This document shows positions 44,556 through 53,075 of a stretch of 64,000 bases of DNA, piece by piece. The stretch's first letter is position 1. The number at the start of each line of letters is the position of its first letter. The DNA comes from Gluconobacter kanchanaburiensis NBRC 103587. Its GTDB lineage: Bacteria > Pseudomonadota > Alphaproteobacteria > Acetobacterales > Acetobacteraceae. The translations under genes and the position numbers were made by a program. Where the stretch lies: contig NZ_BJVA01000002.1 in NCBI RefSeq assembly GCF_007988905.1, positions 279,669 to 343,668 of the forward strand, written 5' to 3'. Under the pieces are notes generated by a model that ran no database searches, was not told the DNA's origin, and saw only the letters and a list, made by a program, of their open reading frames with translations.

Positions 44556-45391
44556 ACCGTCTGTCCTTTTCTTCTGTCCGGGCGCCATGCGAGCAACGTG
44601 GATTCAAGAAAGCGGACGATCTGGTCGGACAGCAGTCCAAGCACTCCATAAACCAGCAGACCAACGAGAATGATATCTGTCCGGAGGAAATCCTCCGCAT
44701 CCATCATCATGTGACCGATTCCGCTTTCCGCATTGACCTGCTCGGCCACAACAAGCATCAGCCACGAAACGCCAACGGCGTAGCGCAGCCCCGTCAGGAA
44801 GTCCGGCAGAGCACCGGGAAGGAATACATCCCTGATCGTCTGCCAGCGCGAAAAACCCAGCGTCGAAGTCATTTCCAACAGCTTGGGATCAATGGTCCGG
44901 ATACCCTTGTGAAGATTTAGATAGATCGGGAATGTCGCGCCCAGGGCGACAAGCAGGATCTTCGGGGCCTCACCAATGCCGAACCACAGGATGAACAGAG
45001 GAACAAGGGCGAGGGCCGGTAGTGTCCGCAAGATCTGTAGCGGCGCATCGACAATGTCTTCCCCCAGCCGGGACAGGCCAGAGATGAGAGCGAGAACAAC
45101 ACCCACACTGATGGCAATCCCCAGCCCACTTGCCGCCCTCAGAAGAGAGACGCCCAGATTGTAGGGCAGCGTGCCATCCCGCACCAGCGTCCAGCCCGTC
45201 ACGGCAATCTGTGCGGGCGAAGCCAACAGTCTCGTTGAAAGCAGCCCTGAGGAACAGGCCAGTTGCCAGAGACTGACAAGCAAAATCGGAGAAGCATAGC
45301 GCCGTGCAAAAACGAGCTTTTCCAGAGTGAAATTCTTTCTCCGGGTATCACCCGTCTTGTTCGTTCCTGTCAGGATGATGGTGTCTGACAT
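44552..45391 (-). CDS. ABC permease of a sulfonate/nitrate-type importer (SsuC/TauC-like)
   Basis: A 279-residue inner-membrane permease with about six helices and the importer coupling loop around EMTSTLGFSRWQTIRDVFLPGALPDFLTGLR. The sequence matches the SsuC/TauC group by its pattern. The open frame extends to a TTG at 45436, but the ATG for MSDTIILTG at 45391 is preferred. It is translationally coupled to the ATPase and divergent from the binding protein gene. Confidence 0.92.
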   Translation of the reverse strand: MSDTIILTGTNKTGDTRRKNFTLEKLVFARRYASPILLVSLWQLACSSGLLSTRLLASPAQIAVTGWTLVRDGTLPYNLGVSLLRAASGLGIAISVGVVLALISGLSRLGEDIVDAPLQILRTLPALALVPLFILWFGIGEAPKILLVALGATFPIYLNLHKGIRTIDPKLLEMTSTLGFSRWQTIRDVFLPGALPDFLTGLRYAVGVSWLMLVVAEQVNAESGIGHMMMDAEDFLRTDIILVGLLVYGVLGLLSDQIVRFLESTLLAWRPDRRKGQTV

Positions 45392-45575
45392 CGGGCTTAA
45401 CTCCCACAGGCCGCATTTGAAATGACAGTTTTCCAACTTCCAGCCCCGAATGTCAGGTGAGTATTATCAATGCCATTGTTTGACGTGATTTGATTGTTCA
45501 TGGCGGAGCGGGCCAGCATGATGAGGCTGGTCTCGTCATCTTCCGGGAGGCTCTGGTGTCAGCTCTGCTTTTCTC

Positions 45576-46526
45576 ATGATTTCCGCAACAAGATCCCTGA
45601 TGCTCTTTAGTGTCCTGCTTCTGGGCACATCCCTGATGCAGGCCCGGCTGGCATGTGCCGATGACGACCTGACCGTCGCGGATCAGAAAGGTCAGAGCAG
45701 GGCCCTGCTCGCAGCAGCAGGACAGGACCATGACCTACCTTATCACTTGCACTGGACGGAATTCGAGGCAGCGGCCCCTCTGCTTCAGGCCTTGGCAGCG
45801 AATGCGGTCGATACCGGAATTGCCGGGGACGGACCCTTCCTTTTTGCCTGGGGCGCCCATCTTCCAATCAAGGCCGCCTTTCTCGTGCCCCCAAGGAGCG
45901 GCGGCAAGTCTACTGCGGTCATCACTACCGCATCTTCCCCTATCCATAACGCGGCAGACCTGTCCGGAAAGAAAATCGGAACCGGCAAAGGCTCCATCGG
46001 GCATCTTCTGCTTCTGCGCCTTTTGGCCACAGGAGCCATTCCTGCTCCTGCCCCGCGTATTGTTTACCTTGCTCCGGCTCAGGCGAAAGCCGCGCTGGAT
46101 ACAGGACAGATTGATGCCTGGTCGACGTGGGAGCCCTATATTTCTCTAGCCGTCATCCAGAACCATGCCCGCGTCATTACCGACGGCCGCAATATGATGC
46201 CGAACAACAGTTTCTTTGTCGCCACCACAACGGCCCTGAACACCAAACACGCGCTTCTCGCTGATTTCTATCGACGCATGGCCGCAGCTTATGCGTGGGG
46301 AATACAGCATCAGGCGGCATATGCCGATCTTCTTGCGCGCCAGACCGGACTTCCGCTGCCCGTGGCAACCGCCGTGGCCAGACAGCTTATCGCTTCTCCT
46401 GCTCCTCTGACCTCGAAGATCGTTCATCAGGAACAGACCACCCTTGATGCCTACAGGTCAGCCGGCTTCCTGAGAGACAGTGGAAAACTGGACAATGCTT
46501 TTGACCTGACGGTTTTCATCCCCTGA
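45576..46526 (+). CDS. periplasmic substrate-binding protein, SsuA-like, copy 1
   Basis: A 316-residue protein with a Sec signal peptide (SLMLFSVLLLGTSLMQARLACA). The mature part starts DDLTVADQKGQSRALLAAAG and carries LQALAANAVDTGIAGDGPFLFAWG and DAWSTWEPYI, motifs of SsuA-type aliphatic sulfonate-binding proteins. It faces the SsuBC-like pair with 184 bases between starts. No good ribosome site stands directly before the ATG, so the start is uncertain. The sister protein at 58369 has the same core motifs (VADQKGQ versus VGDQKGG). Confidence 0.88.
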   Translation: MISATRSLMLFSVLLLGTSLMQARLACADDDLTVADQKGQSRALLAAAGQDHDLPYHLHWTEFEAAAPLLQALAANAVDTGIAGDGPFLFAWGAHLPIKAAFLVPPRSGGKSTAVITTASSPIHNAADLSGKKIGTGKGSIGHLLLLRLLATGAIPAPAPRIVYLAPAQAKAALDTGQIDAWSTWEPYISLAVIQNHARVITDGRNMMPNNSFFVATTTALNTKHALLADFYRRMAAAYAWGIQHQAAYADLLARQTGLPLPVATAVARQLIASPAPLTSKIVHQEQTTLDAYRSAGFLRDSGKLDNAFDLTVFIP

Positions 46527-46571
46527 CCAACAGCTACAACAGTTCCCAGATTGAAAGACCGGAGATCCGCT

Positions 46572-47735
46572 GTGGGTGACAGTTCTTTTTCAAAACCAGC
46601 CAATTCTTCTTTCCCGGGGCATGGGCTCGAAAACCTTGTGAAGCTCTTTGCGGAGCGTGCCCCGCGATATGATCGCAGCGGCAACATCTCAACAGAAAAC
46701 CTGCATGATCTTTATGATGCAGGTTTTCTTGTCCTCGCCCTTCCGAAATCCGCGGGAGGGCAGGAAATCTCCCTTCGTACCATGATCCAGATCATCAGCC
46801 AGGTGGCACAGGGAGACCCATCCACAGCCCTCATTCTGGCCATGCAGTATCTCCAGTCCGGATCATTCGCACACTCGTCACTCTGGTCGGACGCCGTGAA
46901 GCAGGAATTCTTCGAGAGCGTCCGACAGGAAGGCGCACTTATCAACGCCCTCAGGGTGGAACCGGAACTGGGAACCCCCTCACGCGGTGGCCTGCCTGCG
47001 ACGACAGTCACCCAACAGGGCAACACATGGCGCCTGAACGGACGCAAGATCTTTTCAACAGGCTCGACCGCGCTGCAATGGGGCCTTGTCTGGGCCAGGA
47101 CAGACGAGACAGATCCGCGGGTCGGTTCGGTGCTGGTGCCACTGGATCTGCGGGGGGTGCGGATCGAGAAAAGCTGGCATCAGCTCGGCATGCGCGCCAC
47201 AGGCAGCCACACGATCATTTTCGAGAATGTGGAAATTCCAGAACGTTATCTGGGCCTGCTGGCCACGCCCGCGGATTCTGAAAACAATCCCATTGCGATT
47301 GCAAGCTGGCATGCCATCGTGGTGGCTGCCCTTTATGATGGTATTGCGCAGGCGGCACGGGACTGGCTGGTGACATTCCTTCATCAGCGGGTCCCTACGA
47401 ATCTTGGTGCGCCACTTGCGACCCTGCCGCGCTTTCAGATCCTGGTCGGAGAAATAGACGCGCTCCTTTTCTCCAATGCCGCCCTGATTGAACAGACCGT
47501 CCGGCTGTTGGAGGAGGGAACAGAAATCGACACAAAGGCCGGACTGGCCAAGCAGGTTATTACAGAAAACGCCATTACGGCAGTTGGCAAAGCCGTCGCA
47601 GCCATCGGCAATCCCGGTCTCAGTCAGGACAACCCGCTGGAACGCCATTACCGGAACGTTCTGTGCGGAAGAGTGCATACTCCACAGGGAGACAGCGCTT
47701 TTCTTGCGGCGGGACAGAAAACCCTGCAGGTCTAA
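46572..47735 (+). CDS. acyl-CoA dehydrogenase-like flavoprotein (DszC/SfnC-type monooxygenase candidate)
   Basis: A 387-residue protein of the acyl-CoA dehydrogenase fold: N-terminal helical domain (ENLHDLYDAGFLVLALPKSAGG), middle beta domain (WRLNGRKIFSTGS, WHQLGMRATGSH) and C-terminal helical bundle. The catalytic Glu of true acyl-CoA dehydrogenases is not evident, and the ending resembles flavin-dependent monooxygenases such as DszC and SfnC, which oxidise organosulfur compounds with reduced flavin. In a sulfur island this is the more likely role. A GTG at 46572 with GGAG seven bases upstream is preferred over a TTG at 46551. It follows the binding protein gene closely. Confidence 0.82.
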   Translation: MGDSSFSKPANSSFPGHGLENLVKLFAERAPRYDRSGNISTENLHDLYDAGFLVLALPKSAGGQEISLRTMIQIISQVAQGDPSTALILAMQYLQSGSFAHSSLWSDAVKQEFFESVRQEGALINALRVEPELGTPSRGGLPATTVTQQGNTWRLNGRKIFSTGSTALQWGLVWARTDETDPRVGSVLVPLDLRGVRIEKSWHQLGMRATGSHTIIFENVEIPERYLGLLATPADSENNPIAIASWHAIVVAALYDGIAQAARDWLVTFLHQRVPTNLGAPLATLPRFQILVGEIDALLFSNAALIEQTVRLLEEGTEIDTKAGLAKQVITENAITAVGKAVAAIGNPGLSQDNPLERHYRNVLCGRVHTPQGDSAFLAAGQKTLQV

Positions 47736-47743
47736 AACGGAGA

Positions 47744-47777
47744 AAACCCAGGCATTTCAAAAGAAATGACCGGGTTT
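47744..47777. terminator. bidirectional terminator
   Basis: A 15-bp stem (13 paired) with arms beginning AAACCC and ending GGGTTT, inner CATTTC/GAAATG and loop AAAA, between the convergent flavoprotein and rhodanese genes. On the minus strand it runs into TTTTCTCCGTTTT, and on the plus strand into TTTCTG. Confidence 0.7.
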
Positions 47778-47803
47778 CTGTATCTTTACGACAGGGGAAG
47801 GAT

Positions 47804-49411
47804 TCAGACCTTCTCCAGAACCCTGAACCCGTGCGTCCCGTCTTTCTCAAGCTGGGCGATCAGTCCGAACTCCCAGTCAAGGTAGGCCTGCATGGCCTCC
47901 GCCGCGTTATCCGTTCCTTCATAAGGGCGCTTGTAGACGTCATTCGGAACAGAAAGAGCTGTTGCCTCGTCAAGACCTGTTTCAACCGGATACCCCGCGG
48001 CCTTCCAGGCATCTGTGCCGCCTTTCAGGACACGCACGCGCGCTCCCGTTCCTGCGAGATCCGGCGCGGCGAGATGAGCGGCGATACCGTCAGGAGACAC
48101 CAGAATGATCTCCTTTGCCGTCTGGATGGCCGGCTGAGACGCCAGATCCGATCGGATCACGAAACAGGCCCCGACAATATGGCCTTTTCTGAAAACCGGG
48201 CTGCTCGCCAGATCCAGAATGGCTATCTGCCTGTCCGGCGTCAGAGCTGCCAGTTTTTCAACAGATATGGTTTCTACCACAGGCAATGGCCGTGCAAGCT
48301 GCGGCGCTTCCTGGCCTGTCTCGATCGGAAGACCGGACCAGGAGGTAAGAACATACACCTCATTCCAGCCAAGTTGTCTGAGCCAGTGAGCAGTCATACG
48401 GGCGCGGACCCCATCATCGTCAGTCAGGACAACGGTTCCATGGCGTACCCCGATCCATTCATCCGTGGCCTGTACAAGCTGGCCTCCAGGTGCAGACCGG
48501 AAGCCAGCCAGGTGCCCTTCCACGTACTCTTCGGGTGAACGCACATCCAGCCGGTAGACCGTCCTGCGACGATGGGACAAAAACTGCCCCAGAGTAACGG
48601 CGTCAACGTAACGGACCCCCGCCTTCCCGGCGAGGTGCTCTGCGCGGCTTCGGGCAGCTTCGAGGTTTGGTGCCGAAATATCTGCTCCTTTCCTGTCTGC
48701 CCCATGTTCCAGCGAAAGTCCTTCCAGTGTCCATCCAATGGTCCCGTTTCGCAGGGCGTAGACAGGATTGGGAATTCCGGCGTTGATCAGAGACTGCGTG
48801 CCGATGATGGAACGGGTCCGCCCCGCGCAGTTCACCACGACCGTTGTCGCGGGGGAGGGCGCGATATCCCTCACGCGGAGTGCCAGTTCCCCGCCCGGAA
48901 CCGAACGGCCGCCCGGAATGGACATCACATTGTATTCGATGAAACGACGCGCATCGAGAATGACCAGATCGTCCCCCCGTTCAATCCTTTCATGCAGTTC
49001 CCGGGCCGGAAGCGAGGGTGTGTGACGGACATGTTCCACCAGCTCGCCAAAAGCCTTGGAAGGAACATTGACGTCGATGAAAATTTCTCCGCCCGAACGA
49101 CGCCAGCCTTCAAGGCCGCCGGCCAGAGCAGAAACATCCGTGTAGCCGAGCGTCCGAAGCAGGCGGATGGCCTGTGCCGTCCGCCCTTCCCCATTGTCAT
49201 ACACGACAACAGGAACATCCAGGCGTGGAACCAGTGCTGCAACCCGTTCCTCGATACGTCCCAAAGGAAGATTGACGGCAAAAAGCGGATGGGCGGAGGC
49301 AAAAGGGTCTTCTTCCCGCACATCCAGCAGGGCGATTTCCACCCCGTTCCTCAATTGCGCCCTGACATCCTCAGAGGTTGTCAGGGGCTGGAGACTCGTG
49401 ATGCTGTTCAT
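47804..49411 (-). CDS. four-domain rhodanese-like sulfurtransferase
   Basis: A 535-residue protein made of four rhodanese modules (about 10-110, 130-235, 270-370, 380-480). Only the second has the active-site Cys, in VVVNCAGRTRSI (C195). The first reads VVVYDNGEGRTA with Asp72, the third VVLTDDDGVRAR, the fourth IILVSPDGIAAH. A Cys persulfide at C195 would move sulfane sulfur to an acceptor. It overlaps the thiol dioxygenase by ATGA, a pairing I recall from Pseudomonas (PA2603-PA2602), where the two process thiol compounds under sulfur limitation. Confidence 0.9.
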   Translation of the reverse strand: MNSITSLQPLTTSEDVRAQLRNGVEIALLDVREEDPFASAHPLFAVNLPLGRIEERVAALVPRLDVPVVVYDNGEGRTAQAIRLLRTLGYTDVSALAGGLEGWRRSGGEIFIDVNVPSKAFGELVEHVRHTPSLPARELHERIERGDDLVILDARRFIEYNVMSIPGGRSVPGGELALRVRDIAPSPATTVVVNCAGRTRSIIGTQSLINAGIPNPVYALRNGTIGWTLEGLSLEHGADRKGADISAPNLEAARSRAEHLAGKAGVRYVDAVTLGQFLSHRRRTVYRLDVRSPEEYVEGHLAGFRSAPGGQLVQATDEWIGVRHGTVVLTDDDGVRARMTAHWLRQLGWNEVYVLTSWSGLPIETGQEAPQLARPLPVVETISVEKLAALTPDRQIAILDLASSPVFRKGHIVGACFVIRSDLASQPAIQTAKEIILVSPDGIAAHLAAPDLAGTGARVRVLKGGTDAWKAAGYPVETGLDEATALSVPNDVYKRPYEGTDNAAEAMQAYLDWEFGLIAQLEKDGTHGFRVLEKV

Positions 49412-50004
49412 GCGGCTCTGCTCCTGGAGCGGTCCCAGAGATTTGGAACATCGTCACTCGAATATCCTGAAATGAAAGTCTTCTCGACGCCACTGGCCTC
49501 ATCATAAACAGCACGCGAAACGCCGCCGATATTGGCCCCATAGACATGAATGGAGATGGAGGTCTGATCCGCAAGAGCATTGGCCACGAGGTGATAGTCA
49601 TTCACGCCCGGCGCCAGGAATGCGACCTCGCCGGGTTCAAGGAAGTCTGTTTCCCCCTTCACGAACGTCCCGTCTTCGCGGCGGATGAACTGCGTTTCGC
49701 TCTCCTTACCCCGGAGCATTCCGATCAACCCCCAGACACGATGATCGTGCAGCGGCGTCTTCTGCCCAGGCCCCCAGACGAAACTCACGACCGAAAAACG
49801 CTCCAGTGGATCACAATGGAGAAGATACTGGCTATAACGTTCCGGATGCGGCCGCGTATAAGGCTCTGGCAGCCAGTCATCACGCGACACAAGCGTTTTC
49901 AGCAGTCCAGCTCCCGCCGTCTGGATTTCGTCCGGCGTAAAATGTTCGTCGAACAGGCGTGTGAAGCGGGTTACAAATTCACGCAGGGGTTCAATGGTCG
50001 CCAT
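49408..50004 (-). CDS. thiol dioxygenase, 3-mercaptopropionate dioxygenase type
   Basis: A 198-residue cupin iron dioxygenase that oxidises a thiol to a sulfinate. Iron ligands are His86 and His88 (PLHDHRVWG) and His138 (DYHLVAN); the catalytic Tyr155 is in SIHVYGANIG. The residue that recognises the substrate carboxylate is Gln59 (YSQYLLH), marking the Gln-type group (3-mercaptopropionate or broad thiol dioxygenases) rather than Arg-type cysteine dioxygenase. There is no Cys partner for a Cys-Tyr cross-link. It is coupled to the rhodanese and lies 14 bases after the aldolase. Confidence 0.92.
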   Translation of the reverse strand: MATIEPLREFVTRFTRLFDEHFTPDEIQTAGAGLLKTLVSRDDWLPEPYTRPHPERYSQYLLHCDPLERFSVVSFVWGPGQKTPLHDHRVWGLIGMLRGKESETQFIRREDGTFVKGETDFLEPGEVAFLAPGVNDYHLVANALADQTSISIHVYGANIGGVSRAVYDEASGVEKTFISGYSSDDVPNLWDRSRSRAA

Positions 50005-50018
50005 GGATCGCTGGCTCC

Positions 50019-50825
50019 TCAGTCAAGAAAATCGGGTTCAAGAGCAACGATCCAGTCCCAGAGAGGCTGGAACGAATAATAAGCACCCTGTGCCGTCCCG
50101 ACCTGACTGGCTGTCAGACGGGCAATATCTGGCGCGATAGGCTTCAAGGGGCCGGCAGCCTGCGCCAGCAGCTGTGTATGCGCTGCGTTGTCCATGGCCA
50201 GAAACCACCAGGCCACGGCTTCCACTGTCGGCCCGGCCGTCAACAGGCCATGATTCTGCAAAATCAGGGCCTTCCGGTTCCCCAGCGTTTTGGCAAGGCG
50301 GTCACCTTCGCCGTCATCCAGCACAACCCCACTGAAAGGATCAAAAACGGCATGATCCTCATAAAAGGAGCAGGAATCCTGACTAATGGGCAATAACTCC
50401 GTTCCAAGAGCTGAAAAGGCCTTCCCATATGTCGAATGTGTGTGAGCCGCCGCAATGACATCCGGGCGAGCCCGATGCAGGGCGGAATGAATGGTGAAAC
50501 CGGCCGTGTTGATAGGGCGCTCACCAATCAGGATGTTGCCTTCATGGTCCACAAGCTGAAGATCCGACACGCGGATCTGAGAAAAATGTACTGCCAACGG
50601 GTTGATCCAGTAGCGGTCCGGAAATTCCGGATCCCGTGCCGTCACATGACCAGCAAGCCCCTGGTCGAAACCGTACCGGCCGAAGAGCCGGAATGTCGCG
50701 GCCAGGCGCTGCTTGCGGTGCAGCCGCTCCTCTTCAAAAGTCGCGGCAGGTTTCCTGGGCTGAAGACGGCGGGTCCGGGCAGGAGGAGCCTGTAGGGAGG
50801 AAATGTTCTGTAGTGTGGCACTCAT
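50019..50825 (-). CDS. class II aldolase/adducin-family protein, copy 2
   Basis: A 268-residue class II aldolase-like protein. Candidate metal ligands are the His residues in AAAHTHSTYGKAFS and LQNHGLLTAGPTVEA. AAGGAAG stands before the ATG. It is third in a five-gene minus-strand operon starting at 52933, between a 2-hydroxyacid dehydrogenase and the thiol dioxygenase. It could cleave or decarboxylate a C3-C5 sulfur-containing hydroxy acid, but the sulfonate-specific substrate is a guess. It differs in length and N-terminus from the copy at 21064, so the two probably arose independently. Confidence 0.85.
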   Translation of the reverse strand: MSATLQNISSLQAPPARTRRLQPRKPAATFEEERLHRKQRLAATFRLFGRYGFDQGLAGHVTARDPEFPDRYWINPLAVHFSQIRVSDLQLVDHEGNILIGERPINTAGFTIHSALHRARPDVIAAAHTHSTYGKAFSALGTELLPISQDSCSFYEDHAVFDPFSGVVLDDGEGDRLAKTLGNRKALILQNHGLLTAGPTVEAVAWWFLAMDNAAHTQLLAQAAGPLKPIAPDIARLTASQVGTAQGAYYSFQPLWDWIVALEPDFLD

Positions 50826-50842
50826 GACGATCTTCCTTGAAG

Positions 50843-51835
50843 TCAGTATCCGCGGCGCGGATCCAGAAGGGATTCCAGCGGCCGTCCATGAAGGAAATTC
50901 TCGATATTTCGGGTGATGCGCTCGCGCAGATGGGCTGCCACACTCGGGCCAGACCAGGAGACATGCGGCGTCAGTCGTATTCCGGGATGCGTATAAAACC
51001 GGTGGCCGGCAGGCGGTGGTTCCGGCGACGTGACATCCAGCGTCGCAGCGGCAAGAAGCCCACGATCCAGACTTTCCAGCAACGCGTCGTCGTCAATCAG
51101 CGCCCCCCGGGCCACATTGACAAGATGCAACCCCGGCCTGGACCGGGACAGGACGTCGCGATCAACAATCCTGTTTGTTTCATCAGTCAGTGGCAGGGCC
51201 AGAACCAGATGATTTGCCTCCCCAAACAGGGTTCCCAGATCACGAACGGCCTGAACGCCCTCCCGCGCCTCTTCCCCGTCCAGCCAAGGACTGCGACGCC
51301 AGACACGAACCTCCATGCCGAAACTCCGGGCCAAACGGGCCACCTCCCGGCCAATGGCGCCGTACCCCGCGAGCCCCAGCGTCTGTCCGGACAACGTCGG
51401 AAGCGGAGCATCGTATTTGACAGCGCTCCCCTGCTGGCTCCACTCCTGCGGAGACGAGACGCGGAAGATCTCAAAGCGCCTGGCATGAGCCAGCATGGCC
51501 AGCAGAACATATTCCGCAATCGGCACGGCCGCATTGCCTCGCCCAGTGCTGACGGGCTGCGCCTCCAGAAACCACTGCGGGAAACCGTCCGTCCCAGCAG
51601 ACGCGATCTGCACCCATCTGGCCGGGCGCCAGGTCGCGGGAGGCGTTGCAGGCGCGTTCTTCCAGGCCGTTGACGGACCCGTCAGAAGAATATCGGCTCC
51701 TTCCGTTTTCCAGGGTTCCGATACATCCCGGGCCTGATTTACAACTCTGATCCGGCTATCCACCTGCGCGATCAGGGGGCCGATCGCAGGCTCGATCTGG
51801 TTAACGACCGTAAGTGGAAAAGACGCCCCGCCCAT
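50843..51835 (-). CDS. D-isomer 2-hydroxyacid dehydrogenase-family protein, copy 2
   Basis: A 330-residue NAD(P)-dependent enzyme. The cofactor loop is GLAGYGAIGREVA, with catalytic Arg in NVARGALIDDD, Glu in TSPEPP and His in TPHVSWSGPSVAAHL. The last residues are DPRRGY. It begins three bases after the SsuD-like gene stop and 17 bases before the aldolase, so it belongs to the same operon. A 2-oxo or 2-hydroxy acid released from an organosulfur compound is the likely substrate. Confidence 0.9.
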   Translation of the reverse strand: MGGASFPLTVVNQIEPAIGPLIAQVDSRIRVVNQARDVSEPWKTEGADILLTGPSTAWKNAPATPPATWRPARWVQIASAGTDGFPQWFLEAQPVSTGRGNAAVPIAEYVLLAMLAHARRFEIFRVSSPQEWSQQGSAVKYDAPLPTLSGQTLGLAGYGAIGREVARLARSFGMEVRVWRRSPWLDGEEAREGVQAVRDLGTLFGEANHLVLALPLTDETNRIVDRDVLSRSRPGLHLVNVARGALIDDDALLESLDRGLLAAATLDVTSPEPPPAGHRFYTHPGIRLTPHVSWSGPSVAAHLRERITRNIENFLHGRPLESLLDPRRGY

Positions 51836-51838
51836 GGT

Positions 51839-52933
51839 TCAGGCGGCTTGCTGGCCGGTGCGCTGATCTTCTTCCGCAACCAAGGCACGGACACGCGGGA
51901 GAAGATCCCGTCCGTAGTCATAAGCATCCACGAGCGGATCAAACCCACGAACAAGAAACGTCGAAATTCCAATCCGGTAATAGTCCAGTAGCGCTTCAGC
52001 CACCTGATCCGGCGTGCCGACAAGAGAGGTTGAATTGCCTTTGGCCCCCGTCAGCTCGGCGATCCCTGTCCACAGTCGTTTATCCAGACGCGAGCCCTGC
52101 TTCGCTGCCGCCAGCAGGCGACGAGATCCCTCGTTAGGGATAATGGAAGACCGGCTATATCCGGTCTTATCCTGAAGCTGCCTGGCCTGTTCAAGAATCT
52201 CGTCCGCCTTCGCCCAGGCCGCCTCTTCCGTCTCGGCCAGAATGGGACGCAGGGAAAGCGAGAAACGCGGCGATGGACGCCCGGCTTTTTCCGCTGCGGC
52301 CCGGACGCGGGCGATGGTTTCACGCACCTGTTCGTAAGTTTCACCCCACAGGGCATAAATATCGGCCTGCTCACCCGCCACCGTAATGGCTTCCTCGGAC
52401 GATCCTCCGAAATAGACCGGAATGGCCTTTCCCCTATAAGGCTTGACCAGGGAGCTCGCTCCTTTCACGGTATAAAACCGCCCCGCATAGTCAAACGGCT
52501 CCTGACTACCCCATTCTTTGCGCAGGATCTCGAGATATTCGCGCGTACGAGCGTAGCGCTCGGCCTTGGTAGTATGATCACCATCCGCCTGAAGCTCGAT
52601 ATCGCTTCCACCCGTGATGATATGCACCGCAGCACGTCCGCGAGAAATCTGATCAAGGGTTGCAAGTTGACGCGCCGCCAGTGTGGGAGCGGTGAAGCCG
52701 GGGCGATGCGCCACCATCAGCCCCAGATCCCTGGTACTCGCCGCGACATGCTGCGCCAGCAGAATGCTTTCAGGCGTGTTGGAATGGAAAGCAATCAACA
52801 CGCGGTCGAAGCGGCCATTCTCGTGAATTTTAGCGGCTGTCTCGATGTGATCGAGATCAATGACAGGACCTGAAGGCGGAATGATTTCAGAATGGTTCCG
52901 GCTGCTTACAAAGCCGATGAATTCCACTGGCAT
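51839..52933 (-). CDS. LLM-class flavin-dependent monooxygenase, SsuD-like
   Basis: A 364-residue bacterial-luciferase-fold monooxygenase. It shows the family core: RFDRVLIAFHSNTPE, RLRP-like region VAHRPGFTAP, ISRGRAAVHIITGGSD, YFGGSSEEAITVAGEQADIYALWGE and SLVGTPDQVAEALLDYY. Relatives use FMNH2 and oxygen to release sulfite from alkanesulfonates. The ATG at 52933 is preferred over a GTG at 52954. It is first of the minus-strand operon and divergent from the LysR gene at 53076. The flavin reductase at 54740 could supply FMNH2. Confidence 0.9.
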   Translation of the reverse strand: MPVEFIGFVSSRNHSEIIPPSGPVIDLDHIETAAKIHENGRFDRVLIAFHSNTPESILLAQHVAASTRDLGLMVAHRPGFTAPTLAARQLATLDQISRGRAAVHIITGGSDIELQADGDHTTKAERYARTREYLEILRKEWGSQEPFDYAGRFYTVKGASSLVKPYRGKAIPVYFGGSSEEAITVAGEQADIYALWGETYEQVRETIARVRAAAEKAGRPSPRFSLSLRPILAETEEAAWAKADEILEQARQLQDKTGYSRSSIIPNEGSRRLLAAAKQGSRLDKRLWTGIAELTGAKGNSTSLVGTPDQVAEALLDYYRIGISTFLVRGFDPLVDAYDYGRDLLPRVRALVAEEDQRTGQQAA

Positions 52934-52975
52934 GGCTGTACACCCCAAAAACACGATTGACTGTTGTGCTCTCAG

Positions 52976-52987
52976 GATAGAACTATT
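52976..52987. promoter_or_regulatory. AT-rich operator-like motif, site 1
   Basis: GATAGAACTATT contains ATAG-AA-CTAT dyad symmetry. It is one of three related motifs in the sulfur island; the closest is GATAAAACTATC at 58294 (10 of 12 bases equal). It lies between the SsuD-like operon and the LysR gene, where a LysR regulator is expected to act. Confidence 0.45.
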
Positions 52988-53032
52988 TATACGTCATATT
53001 TCAAACAAGAATCACAAAACATACACTTTTAT

Positions 53033-53050
53033 ATAGTTAAATATAACTAT
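53033..53050. promoter_or_regulatory. AT-rich inverted repeat, site 2, before the LysR gene
   Basis: ATAGTTAAATATAACTAT has perfect 7-bp arms (ATAGTTA / TAACTAT) with a 4-base centre and fits the T-N11-A shape of LysR binding sites. It ends 26 bases before the LysR ATG, suitable for autorepression and for control of the divergent operon. Confidence 0.55.
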
Positions 53051-53075
53051 TTCGTTTCACCTTGGAGTGCCTGCC

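Noticed and set aside
49408..50004. Annotation as cysteine dioxygenase
   Set aside because: The Gln-type substrate site (YSQYLLH) and HDHRVWG motif fit 3-mercaptopropionate-type thiol dioxygenase better than the Arg-type cysteine enzyme.
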